Of a stretch of DNA of 64,000 bases, positions 1 to 7,665 are shown in pieces. Source of the stretch: Desulfobacteraceae bacterium. Its GTDB lineage: Bacteria > Desulfobacterota > DSM-4660 > Desulfatiglandales > Desulfatiglandaceae. The position numbers were made by a program, and so were the translations under genes. The DNA lies in NCBI GenBank assembly GCA_016844935.1, contig JAERTK010000163.1:17842-81841 (forward strand). Direction: 5' to 3'. How positions within the stretch are numbered: position 1 is the first letter of the stretch; every line of letters begins with the position of its first letter. The notes under the pieces are model-generated. The model had not been told where the DNA came from, searched no databases, and saw nothing but the letters and a program-made list of their open reading frames with translations.

Positions 1-60
1 TATCATAACGCCTATTTCCGCGATCGCCTGATCACTGGTCTCGATGATAACCCGTGTCAC
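1..60 (-). CDS. 5' end of an unidentified gene running off the left edge
   Basis: On the minus strand a GTG at 60-58 is preceded by a GGAAG Shine-Dalgarno-like stretch (70-66) five bases upstream, and the frame stays open for 20 codons to the window edge (begins MTRVIIETSDQAIAEIGVMI). The residues look protein-like but are too few to name a family. It lies about 250 bases downstream of the amidohydrolase-like gene on the same strand and could be the next gene of that operon. Confidence 0.3.
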   Translation of the reverse strand, partial: MTRVIIETSDQAIAEIGVMI

Positions 61-316
61 ATTGTCTTCCTATTAGAAACAACAAAGCCAAATGCACCCT
101 AAACATCATTAAATTTAGCTGCACAACCATTACAACTCAATTGCGGAATACATCGAGCGGGTCTGGCGCATTAGGGCAACTATTTTACCCGACGTTTTCG
201 CCTTGGTTTTGGGATCTCCCACCGTCTTCTCGATTTTCATGTTCTCAACAGAAAGGCTTTTCGAAGCCAATAATGGCTGGAAAAAAATACCTATATTCGG
301 CAAAGTCGGGTTGCAT

Positions 317-1078
317 TCATTCCTTTCCGCATCGTATTTGGAACTTACTGAATGAAGAGAGAAGAGCACCTATTTGCTTCTTGATGAGTACGAATTCGGA
401 TCTTTTCACACCCTTTATCTCGTCCATATAAAGGCTGCGGTTGATTTCGATCATTATTGATGACACACGAAGATTCTTCTTATAGTAGGCTATAGGAACG
501 ATTGATCCGCTATAGGGTCGGTTGAGTGTGGGAACGTGCCCCAACTTCATGAGGGTCTGCTCGGCTAATTGGACCAAGGAATCCGGTGTATGAAAAGCAT
601 CGCTTCCAATGCAGAAGTCCGACCTCGGAGTTGACCGGTCGGCGTCACAAGGCAAAGGGCTGCTCGGGAAACTGTGACAATCGACAATCAGGGCGTTACC
701 CCACGTTTCCAGTTCCTTCTTCACTGTTTCATGAAGTTCCCGGTGGTGTGGCTCATAATACCGGGATACGATAATTTCCCTTTCCTGTAGCTGAAGCTCC
801 CGTTTGAGTTGTTTTCCATGGGAAGTAGAAGTATAAATCACACCCATACCAACCCTGCTCATCGGCTCTGCGGCATCGTCGGAAAAGCGCTCAACATCTA
901 CCAGAAGCCTTGAAATTGGGAACTGAACTATAGAAGCGTCTGGGTAGACAAAGAGTTCATCAGTATGCCAATCCGTCATCAACAACAGCTCCGCAAGCAG
1001 ATCTTCATCGGACAGGACTATTTGATCCCTGAAGTTTTCCGGAATTACAGGAGATGAGTGTGGAATATGAAGGATCAT
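317..1078 (-). CDS. N-formylglutamate amidohydrolase-like protein
   Basis: A 253-residue protein with the layout of the N-formylglutamate amidohydrolase (FGase/HutG) family, zinc hydrolases related to carboxypeptidases. Visible motifs: ILHIPHSS at residues 2-9, DWHTDELF at 36-43, RLLVDVERF at 57-65, a TSTSHG turn near 83-88, and DCHSFPSS at 133-140. These His, Asp and Glu residues form the metal site in the family. No histidine-degradation genes lie nearby. The gene instead follows a type IIG restriction-modification gene on the same strand by 69 bases, so it may be co-transcribed and act on an unknown formylated or amidated substrate. Family assignment is fairly firm; substrate is unknown. 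Confidence 0.75.
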   Translation of the reverse strand: MILHIPHSSPVIPENFRDQIVLSDEDLLAELLLMTDWHTDELFVYPDASIVQFPISRLLVDVERFSDDAAEPMSRVGMGVIYTSTSHGKQLKRELQLQEREIIVSRYYEPHHRELHETVKKELETWGNALIVDCHSFPSSPLPCDADRSTPRSDFCIGSDAFHTPDSLVQLAEQTLMKLGHVPTLNRPYSGSIVPIAYYKKNLRVSSIMIEINRSLYMDEIKGVKRSEFVLIKKQIGALLSSFSKFQIRCGKE

Positions 1079-1147
1079 GTCAAGATCCTTTCTCTACGAA
1101 TTCCGCAGCCAAGCATCTGGAGTGAAAATCGCGTCGTTCCCGATCAA

Positions 1148-4100
1148 TCATAGATCCGCTTCCACAATTGCAATTTCTTCTTTGGTGAGACCATAGAGAC
1201 CGTACACGAGTTCGTTCATGGCATTTTCAGCGGCGGCAATCTGCTTATCCAGAGCGACAATTTCAGCGTCGAGGGAAACAAGACGGTCCTTGAGTAGTGA
1301 ATGACTGGTTTTCCGAAGCGCCAACAATTTCGAAGCCAGTTTTTTGGCCGTGAATTTTTCTGTAATGTTCAAATCACGTGTGGCAAGACGCCATTGAGCA
1401 GCAATAAAAGGCGTGTCAGGTTCGTCGAAGAGTTCCAAAACCAAAATGTCGTCAATCTTCAATCGAAGCTCATCATCCGTATGTTCCACGCTGATGGATG
1501 CACCGGGGTGAAGCCTGGCATTCCATTTTTCATAATAGTCCCGGCGCTTTGCGGCCGCCATTTCTTTGGCCCATGCGGTTAGTGACGCCCCTTTGAAGTC
1601 AGGAGCTTGTGGTGATTTTTTCCAGGATGCGGTTGTGCCCACATCGGCCCAGAGCCACGTTTCGTTCCGCTTAGCACCCTCTGTCTGCGAGCTGTTCAGC
1701 CTCTTGACGCATTTCACAACCAGATCACGGCGTTTTGTGTGCAGTTCCTGCAATTGCACGGCGTATTCCGAAACCTTCGATTTTTGTCCCTTTGTGACTT
1801 TGGGGATGGGGAGAGGCGCTATGAATTGTTTGTTGGCTGATCGATAATCGTTTTGAAACGGCTTTGAAATACGTCGCCACACGAAATTGCAGACCGGTGA
1901 ATTGAGCATCGCTGCCAAAAATGGCAAATCTGTGTCTCTCGAAACCAAAACCCCGCCAACATCTACATTATCCAAATAGAAGTCTCCCCGAAGATCAATA
2001 GCACAGAACAGGTTTAGCACAAGTCGGGGGACCATCAATTTAGGCGACTCCTGTTTGTCTAAGTTTTTTGGATAGTTATATGCCCACCAGTTTTTGTCAT
2101 TATTCATTTTCCCTTTTTCTCTGTTTCTTAAAACCTTTTCATGGCTTTTAAGATAATCCCATGCGTTCGGGAATTTGACCGCCATTTCGTCCTGAGTGAA
2201 AAGTTTGGGTTTTTCTCCAGCCAAATCGTACGGAAATAGAAGATACGTGTTTGTGATCGGTTCTTGATAGCGTTTTGCTTCCGGCCCGGAGACCAAGGGA
2301 TGCATGATGGCGTCTTCGATTTCAACCTCGTCGCCACCTTTGTTTCGATATCTCCCAGCCCCTATCCGGGTGAGGTGATAGATGTAATCAGCGCTTGTTT
2401 GAATGCCTACAGTTATCCCTTTGCTGGATTCAGCAAGTGTTGGAAGTGTTTCTTTCAACCTGCTGATCAATTTCCCTTCAACATCCGGCAGGAGGACCCA
2501 TGCTTCGTCTTTCGGCAACTCCATCCATGGGATTTTCGCATGCGGCACATCCCAATCTACCCCGGAAATATCGCCATCCGGTACAAAAGCACATTTGACG
2601 GCTTCAGTCTTTTCGCCCTTAAAAAATTGCAGAGCAGTATAGGTAATCGCCTCCTCAAACACCTGGAAACTCTTGAAATCAATCCACCGGTCCAGCTGCC
2701 GGGTGCGTTTGAGTTTAGCGCGAAGACCACGGCCATATTCGTTCATCATCCAGAGGCTCGGCGCGATATATCCCATGCGCCCCTTTTCTTTGATCAGTTC
2801 AACTCCCTTTTCAATGAAGAGCAAGTACAAATCAAAATTTCCGGTCTGAGCACTTTCATAAAGCGGCGATCCATCGGCACGAACTGCCCCCGTCAGATAC
2901 TCGGCAACCGAACTCTGAACCCGACGAAAATGTTGAAGCTTCACATAGGGCGGATTGCCGATCACACAATCGAATTTCCCAAAATTAAAGACTCCCGGAA
3001 AAGCCTCTTTCCAGTCAAATGTATTGATCTGTTCTCTTTGTTCATCACTGAACAGATCCTGTTGCTGATTTTTGTAGAAATCAGACCCCACCAGGCTATT
3101 GCCGCATTGAATATTGCGGTCCAGGTCCGACAAGGGTTTGCCGGGAGATGCAGTGTGCATCCACAGGGCCAATTTGGCGATTTCAACTGACTCCGGATTG
3201 ATATCAACGCCGTAGATATTGTTGGCAAGAATGGCGTTAATAACTTGTTCCACATCCCACAATTCCGCCTGTCCCGTAACGCGCACTGTTTCTTCAATGG
3301 CCCACCGGTGTTCTTGTTTCAGGTACTCAAGGGTCTGAATAAGAAAGGCACCGCTGCCACAGGCGGGATCGACTACTTTCAGTTGATTCAAGCGAAACCG
3401 GTATTTTTTGAGTGCATCGACCCAGCTTCCTGCAACCTTTGCGGTTCTTCGTCTGTCATGAAGAAAAGCGCGGTATTGGTCGATTGCCTCGTCATCAGGG
3501 CGCAACAGCGGGTCCAGGCCCAGATCTTCTTTCATGTCCTCGAGACGGGCGCCGACGGTCTCCTTTACAATGTATGACGTAACCCATTCCGGCGTATAAT
3601 AGACGCCGTCCCGTTTTCGTTTTGAAAGAAGATTCACGGAGGGACGACTATCCGCTTCCGCCTCCATGATTTCCAGTTCGGTTATGGACTGTTCGAAGAT
3701 GCGTCCCAGCGCATACAGATCAATCATTCGTTCATGGCCGGCGTTTTTGATACCGAAATTGTATTTGGCGGTGAAAAAAAGCAATGTGAGCGGATGTTTA
3801 AGCAGGGTTTCCATGCCGCCTGCGCCCTGGTTCTTGGCACAGAATACCCTGGCGGGGATTTTCAGTTGTTCAAGTTCCGGGAATTCCTGAAACAGACCGC
3901 CGTTAAACCGATTGATGGGGAATTCCCCAAAACGACCGCCCTCGTCCATGACCCGGAAAAGGTTTTTGAGTCGCTCCCATGGGATATTGTCCTCGGAGTT
4001 AAAATAGAGATCCCTGCTGTAGGTGATTAGAATGTCTCTCAACAGATTATCGGGAAAATCCAGAGATTTTCCCATATCTTCACAGAACAGCAGGAAAAGA

Positions 4101-4972
4101 CAGCGATCCAGAAGCCGTTGCGTCAAGCGCACCAGACTTCCTTTGGTTCCGGTAAATTGTGGATTGCTTTCCACGATGGTTCTGTAGAGAAATTCGCGAT
4201 AAGCCTTGTATTCGAGATAGAAATCCTTTTCAAGGGCGCTTTCGTGGATCAGCTGATCTTTGAGGAGTTTCTTGAGATAGGGGTCACCCTGTTCAGCCAA
4301 CAAAGAAGAACGATGAAAGATTTTGCTGAATAGAAACCGAAGGAACGTACCGGTTTCTGAATCCGACAGCAACGATTCATCATCTTCTTCGGCCACCGGC
4401 GAAATGACAAAACGCTGACATTGGGTGTCCCCTTTTGTCCGGCAATAAAGGCGGAACTCATTCATATCCGTGACAATTCCCCAGAACGGCTCCACCAGCT
4501 CATTACCCGTCAGATCATTTCCGGCTTCCCGGAGATAATCCATACATTGCCGTACCGGCGAACGGGTATTCCCTTTGCGGTGTTGTTCATAATCCAGACG
4601 GGATCGAATGTCTTTGAATTCGCATAAGGTCTGCGGGATATTCGGTTCGCCTCCCGGCAACCCGAAGTAGCCCAATGCCAGGTCCGCTGCGCCGGTCCCG
4701 CCACCCCGGCCGGCACGGGCAATCGGAAACTGCGGATAGCATTGGTAAAGACCGTCAGAACTGTCGCCCTGCTGCGCATACTCCCATATATCATAGAAAA
4801 ATGCCTTGATGAATGCCGCCTCTGTTGCGGTTTCTTTTAACTGGCATCTGGCCGCCCAGCTTTGAAGTCGATCCAGCAGATTCCGGGCTTCATCCGATTC
4901 CTTAAATGCTTGATACTCGGCCTCCCATTTGGAAGCCAGAAAAGACACATTAAATAAAGGTTGGACTTGCAT
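1148..4972 (-). CDS. Type IIG restriction-modification enzyme (Eco57I-type methylase with N-terminal nuclease)
   Basis: A 1274-residue single-chain enzyme expected both to methylate adenine and to cut DNA. The N-terminus has a PD-(D/E)xK-like nuclease pattern: D97 followed by E118-F-K120. The central gamma-class N6-adenine methyltransferase has SAM motif I (VDPACGSGAFL, about residue 533) and catalytic motif IV NPPY (about residue 673). The C-terminal third resembles a TaqI-like target-recognition region followed by a coiled, Lys/Glu-rich end. A single gene combining cleavage, modification and specificity fits type IIG. No pglZ, brxC or other BREX genes are present, which argues against PglX. 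The recognition sequence cannot be read from the sequence. The 400 bases upstream are gene-free, so this is the first gene of its operon. Confidence 0.85.
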   Translation of the reverse strand: MQVQPLFNVSFLASKWEAEYQAFKESDEARNLLDRLQSWAARCQLKETATEAAFIKAFFYDIWEYAQQGDSSDGLYQCYPQFPIARAGRGGGTGAADLALGYFGLPGGEPNIPQTLCEFKDIRSRLDYEQHRKGNTRSPVRQCMDYLREAGNDLTGNELVEPFWGIVTDMNEFRLYCRTKGDTQCQRFVISPVAEEDDESLLSDSETGTFLRFLFSKIFHRSSLLAEQGDPYLKKLLKDQLIHESALEKDFYLEYKAYREFLYRTIVESNPQFTGTKGSLVRLTQRLLDRCLFLLFCEDMGKSLDFPDNLLRDILITYSRDLYFNSEDNIPWERLKNLFRVMDEGGRFGEFPINRFNGGLFQEFPELEQLKIPARVFCAKNQGAGGMETLLKHPLTLLFFTAKYNFGIKNAGHERMIDLYALGRIFEQSITELEIMEAEADSRPSVNLLSKRKRDGVYYTPEWVTSYIVKETVGARLEDMKEDLGLDPLLRPDDEAIDQYRAFLHDRRRTAKVAGSWVDALKKYRFRLNQLKVVDPACGSGAFLIQTLEYLKQEHRWAIEETVRVTGQAELWDVEQVINAILANNIYGVDINPESVEIAKLALWMHTASPGKPLSDLDRNIQCGNSLVGSDFYKNQQQDLFSDEQREQINTFDWKEAFPGVFNFGKFDCVIGNPPYVKLQHFRRVQSSVAEYLTGAVRADGSPLYESAQTGNFDLYLLFIEKGVELIKEKGRMGYIAPSLWMMNEYGRGLRAKLKRTRQLDRWIDFKSFQVFEEAITYTALQFFKGEKTEAVKCAFVPDGDISGVDWDVPHAKIPWMELPKDEAWVLLPDVEGKLISRLKETLPTLAESSKGITVGIQTSADYIYHLTRIGAGRYRNKGGDEVEIEDAIMHPLVSGPEAKRYQEPITNTYLLFPYDLAGEKPKLFTQDEMAVKFPNAWDYLKSHEKVLRNREKGKMNNDKNWWAYNYPKNLDKQESPKLMVPRLVLNLFCAIDLRGDFYLDNVDVGGVLVSRDTDLPFLAAMLNSPVCNFVWRRISKPFQNDYRSANKQFIAPLPIPKVTKGQKSKVSEYAVQLQELHTKRRDLVVKCVKRLNSSQTEGAKRNETWLWADVGTTASWKKSPQAPDFKGASLTAWAKEMAAAKRRDYYEKWNARLHPGASISVEHTDDELRLKIDDILVLELFDEPDTPFIAAQWRLATRDLNITEKFTAKKLASKLLALRKTSHSLLKDRLVSLDAEIVALDKQIAAAENAMNELVYGLYGLTKEEIAIVEADL

Positions 4973-5375
4973 TCAAATCAGGCTCCTGTTGTTCAATTTC
5001 TAATCTCCGGATTTTGCTAACGCTTGGGCTTCGTCAAACATTGAACTCCCTGTTCAGATGAAAAAAAGAAAAATACCTGTGCGCAAACGGTGTGCCCTTG
5101 AAATTGTGGGGAAACAATTACCACAATTCCGTATAAAAGTCATCAAAAGCGTTGTTTCGATCCGGATATATTCGACTTTTCCCTCCGTCAATACAAATGT
5201 CGATCAATCCTTACGGATCATTTTGACCGGAGTTGTCACAACAGAGTGCAGGCAAACAGAAAAATTTCCGCGAATAGACAGCCAGCACATGATTCAGAAC
5301 TCACATTTTTCTTCTTTACACAACAAAAATATTGGCCTATAGGGGTATTATAAGGTGCCTAAAAAGGAGATATTT
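4973..5375. other. Intergenic region between the divergent RM gene and the toxin-antitoxin pair
   Basis: No convincing gene is seen in these 403 bases. The frame at 5058-5342 lacks a ribosome-binding site and its composition is not coding-like. The right end carries a plausible promoter for the downstream antitoxin, annotated separately. The left end must contain the promoter of the restriction-modification gene, but no clear -35/-10 pair stands out. Confidence 0.5.
5315..5343 (+). promoter_or_regulatory. Putative sigma70-type promoter of the Phd/PIN pair
   Basis: TTTACA at 5315-5320, a 17-base spacer, and TATAGG at 5338-5343, ending about 32 bases before the antitoxin ATG. Match to consensus is moderate. 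The AT-rich surroundings fit a promoter autoregulated by the antitoxin. Confidence 0.4.
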
Positions 5376-5654
5376 ATGGGCTATTTAGCTGTAAAAGATT
5401 TGAAGAAGACACGGTTCCTGCGCGAAAGGCTTGAAAAGGAACGTGAATTGATACTGACAAAAGACGGACAACCTTTTGCTTTGATCATTGGAATTGCACC
5501 TGAAAACGTTGAAAAATCGCTCGCTGAAATACGGCGGGCCAAGTTTTCCGCCGCTGTTATGGGAGCACGGCAGAAGGCTGTTTCAAACCCACCGGAACAA
5601 AGGAATATGGATGATGAAATTTTAGAGAGCCGAAAGAAGCGTGGAATAAGATGA
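5376..5654 (+). CDS. Phd/YefM-family antitoxin
   Basis: A 92-residue protein whose N-terminal half has the Phd/YefM pattern: an AVKDLKKTRFLRERL helix, then a strand ELILTKDGQPFALI. The second half is charged and helical, as expected for the toxin-wrapping tail. The start at 5376 is chosen because AAGGAG lies at 5364-5369 with a 6-base spacer; an in-frame upstream GTG at 5355 lacks a ribosome site. Its TGA overlaps the ATG of the PIN toxin by four bases (ATGA), the usual translational coupling of such modules. It should bind DNA at its own promoter and neutralise the toxin. Confidence 0.8.
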   Translation: MGYLAVKDLKKTRFLRERLEKERELILTKDGQPFALIIGIAPENVEKSLAEIRRAKFSAAVMGARQKAVSNPPEQRNMDDEILESRKKRGIR

Positions 5655-6082
5655 AAATCGTCATGGATACCAATGTACTGATTTCGGGTATGTTGAATCC
5701 TTCGGGTCCGCCTGGAAGGATCGTCGATTTATTAAGATCTGGTGCTTTGGAAATGGTTGTTGATGATCGAATTTTAGGCGAGTATACGGATGTTCTTCAG
5801 AGAGAATATTTCCTCCAATATTTTACAGCATCCGAACGTGAGGATGTTATTGACTATCTGATCAAGAATTCCCATTACACCCTATCAACCGTCATGGCAC
5901 GCAACATGCCTGACGAAGGCGATGCGCCTTTTCTGGAAATCGCCTTGAGCGAAGAGGTTCCCCTCGTCACCGGGAATCTTAAACATTATCCCGAGGCGGC
6001 GAGAATGGGGTGTCGCATCGTAACACCCCGGCAGTTTATCGATATCTATCCGGAAACGGAAAATCCCCCTTTTATCCTCTAA
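5651..6082 (+). CDS. PIN-domain toxin (putative ribonuclease, COG1569-like)
   Basis: A 143-residue PIN-domain protein. The fold starts with DTNVLISGML (D6 is the first metal-binding acid). It has a mid-protein Glu in ILGEYTDVL (E43), then GDAPFLEIAL and VTGNLKHYPEA near the end, the form the last acidic motif takes in this sub-family. PIN toxins are Mg-dependent endoribonucleases acting on RNA in the cytoplasm. It is coupled to the Phd-like antitoxin by a four-base overlap. No inactivating lesion is seen. Confidence 0.85.
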   Translation: MKIVMDTNVLISGMLNPSGPPGRIVDLLRSGALEMVVDDRILGEYTDVLQREYFLQYFTASEREDVIDYLIKNSHYTLSTVMARNMPDEGDAPFLEIALSEEVPLVTGNLKHYPEAARMGCRIVTPRQFIDIYPETENPPFIL

Positions 6083-6103
6083 TGCGGCATAGCCGCAGTT
6101 TTC
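6083..6103 (+). terminator. Possible terminator after the PIN toxin gene
   Basis: TGCGGC (6083-6088) pairs with GCCGCA (6092-6097) around a 3-base loop, followed by GTTTTC. It starts right after the toxin stop codon. The stem is short and the T-run weak. Confidence 0.35.
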
Positions 6104-6234
6104 AGTTGTCAGTTTTCAGGACTGGAGGTTATTTTGAAAGCAGAAGGGCTCGAACGGCATTCAGAAGCCTTCTTCAGAGAATTGAGAATAGATTGATACC
6201 AACAGGCTTTTACTGATAACTGACGACTGATAAC
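6098..6234. repeat. Imperfect 22-bp inverted repeat enclosing about 93 bases
   Basis: Bases 6098-6119 match the reverse complement of 6213-6234 at 19 of 22 positions (core CAGTT-GTCAG-TTTTCAG against CTGATAACTGACGACTG). The interior holds no intact gene. It looks like a small non-autonomous repeat or decayed mobile element lying between the toxin and the PAS gene. Confidence 0.45.
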
Positions 6235-6307
6235 TTTCTCGTTTTTTGCGGCAGAAAACCAAGAGATGAGGTACTAAATAATCCCTTTCAGATACGAAGG
6301 AGAAAGA

Positions 6308-6682
6308 ATGGACCATTCAAGTACGGAAAAAAAGGAGCTCTTTGAGAGTATCCTGGATCACATGAAGATCGCTGTAACCTATGTTGATGCGGATGGACAG
6401 ATCCTCTATGCCAACAACGCCGCCAGAAAACGCCCCGCCAAAGCGCCGCGTGATATGGGCGTCAACATTCGGGATTGCCATAAAGAGGCAAGCAACGAAA
6501 AAATCGTGGAGATTTTCGGAGATTTCCGAAATGGTCGGACAAAACCCCATCATTACGTTTCAACCATCACGGGGAAAAAGGATCTGGTCACCATGATTCC
6601 CGTGTTTGATGGAGGTGTCTTTTCAGGCTGTTTGAGCCACGTTCATCCACTGAACCTTGAAGGCCCTGAGAGAACCTTTTAG
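6308..6682 (+). CDS. Stand-alone PAS-domain protein (DUF438 C-terminal type)
   Basis: A 124-residue protein that is essentially one PAS domain. It has VTYVDADGQILYANNAA near residues 24-40, then NIRDCHKEASNEKIVEIF and DFRNGRTKPHHY, as in the C-terminal PAS domain of hemerythrin-linked DUF438 proteins. No output domain is attached, so it probably senses a ligand, redox state or haem and signals through a partner. AAGGAG lies just upstream of the ATG. It stands alone between a toxin-antitoxin pair and a convergent hydrolase gene. Confidence 0.65.
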   Translation: MDHSSTEKKELFESILDHMKIAVTYVDADGQILYANNAARKRPAKAPRDMGVNIRDCHKEASNEKIVEIFGDFRNGRTKPHHYVSTITGKKDLVTMIPVFDGGVFSGCLSHVHPLNLEGPERTF

Positions 6683-6688
6683 CTGTTT

Positions 6689-7561
6689 TCAGGTGCTGTC
6701 TAACGCCAGATCCGCAAGGATGTTGTTGAACTCTTCCGGCTGTTCGTAAAAAGGCAGGTGGCCGCTGTCATCAAGGATCTCAAGTCGGCACTCCGGGATC
6801 TGGTCCGCCACATACCGGCCGGTTTCAGCGCCGAAACAGAGGTGATTTGAATTCCCGAAAATGGCCAGGCTTGGAATGGAAACACCCTTGAGCACCTCGG
6901 TATAGTCCCCCATCACATAATCGGAGTAGACCGCCACGGCCGCGGACGTCGGGGTTTTCAGGTGTTCCTGAAGCATCCAGTTGTGAGCCTCCGAAGGCGC
7001 CTTCCCTTTCTTAAACATGTTGTGAACAAACCTTCCCCCAAAACCGGTTCTGTCTTCCTGCACAGCTCGAAATGAAGCATGCATACCGTCAAAATCATAC
7101 CCTTTCAGGGCGTGGGTGTTCCATTTTTCGGGCGAAAACGGGAACGGCGTCATTTCCACCAGCGCCAGACCGGAAAGCTTTTCACCGCCAAAACGGCGCC
7201 AGTATTCCAGAACCACGGGCCCCGCCAGAGACCAGCCCGCCAGGACAACATTCTTGAGGTTCAGGGCAGTTATGACCGCTTGAACATCCTCCGAATAGCA
7301 GACCATGCTATGCCCTTCAAGGGTTTTTGCGGAATTACCGTGGGCCCGCAAATCCATGGTCACCACCTGGCACCTGTCGGACAACCCGGTCATTTGGTGA
7401 AGCCAGAATCTACCGCTCATGGTCCAGCCATGGACGAGCAGGATGGGGATTCCGCTTCCTGCCGTTTCCACATAAATCCGCGCGCCATCGGGGCATACCA
7501 CCCAACCCGTCCTTTTCCCCTCTCCGCCCTGGTGGATTGGTTGATACTCACTTTTTCCCAT
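6689..7561 (-). CDS. Alpha/beta-hydrolase-fold protein
   Basis: A 290-residue alpha/beta hydrolase. The oxyanion region is LLVHGWTMSGRFW (41-53), the nucleophile elbow is GWSLAG with S111, and the catalytic His is H268 in DDSGHLPFYEQP. The position that usually carries the acid after the sixth strand reads GNSN (236-239) instead of G-D/x-x-D, so the acid must come from elsewhere or activity is altered. The sequence resembles esterase/non-haem-peroxidase-like hydrolases with unknown small substrates. It ends seven bases from the convergent PAS gene and follows pckG on the same strand, separated by a terminator-like hairpin. Confidence 0.75.
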   Translation of the reverse strand: MGKSEYQPIHQGGEGKRTGWVVCPDGARIYVETAGSGIPILLVHGWTMSGRFWLHQMTGLSDRCQVVTMDLRAHGNSAKTLEGHSMVCYSEDVQAVITALNLKNVVLAGWSLAGPVVLEYWRRFGGEKLSGLALVEMTPFPFSPEKWNTHALKGYDFDGMHASFRAVQEDRTGFGGRFVHNMFKKGKAPSEAHNWMLQEHLKTPTSAAVAVYSDYVMGDYTEVLKGVSIPSLAIFGNSNHLCFGAETGRYVADQIPECRLEILDDSGHLPFYEQPEEFNNILADLALDST

Positions 7562-7581
7562 AATGATGTCCTCAATTCAAA

Positions 7582-7617
7582 AAAAGGGCAGCACGCAAAA
7601 AGACGCCCTGCCCTTTT
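7582..7617 (-). terminator. Rho-independent terminator of pckG (readable on both strands)
   Basis: AAAAGGGCAG at 7582-7591 pairs with CTGCCCTTTT at 7608-7617 (10-bp stem). Read on the minus strand the hairpin is followed by a run of T residues, 49 bases after the pckG stop codon. Confidence 0.65.
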
Positions 7618-7665
7618 CATCAAATACGCTTCATGTTGCGCCCGATGGAACCGGAGCAAAAGCCC

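Noticed and set aside
130..369. 79-codon minus-strand frame overlapping the end of the FGase-like gene
   Set aside because: No ribosome site, 53-base overlap with a clear gene and no family resemblance. A shorter internal ATG (36 codons) is possible but unsupported.
2264..3190. 308-codon open frame on the plus strand inside the restriction-modification gene
   Set aside because: It lies wholly antisense to a gene with clear methyltransferase motifs, has no ribosome site and no recognisable domain.
1148..4972. Assignment of the large methyltransferase as BREX PglX
   Set aside because: No BREX genes (pglZ, brxB, brxC, brxL) are nearby, and the D97/E118/K120 nuclease pattern fits a type IIG enzyme.
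5058..5342. 94-codon frame upstream of the Phd/PIN pair
   Set aside because: No ribosome site, composition unlike protein, and it would run through the antitoxin promoter.
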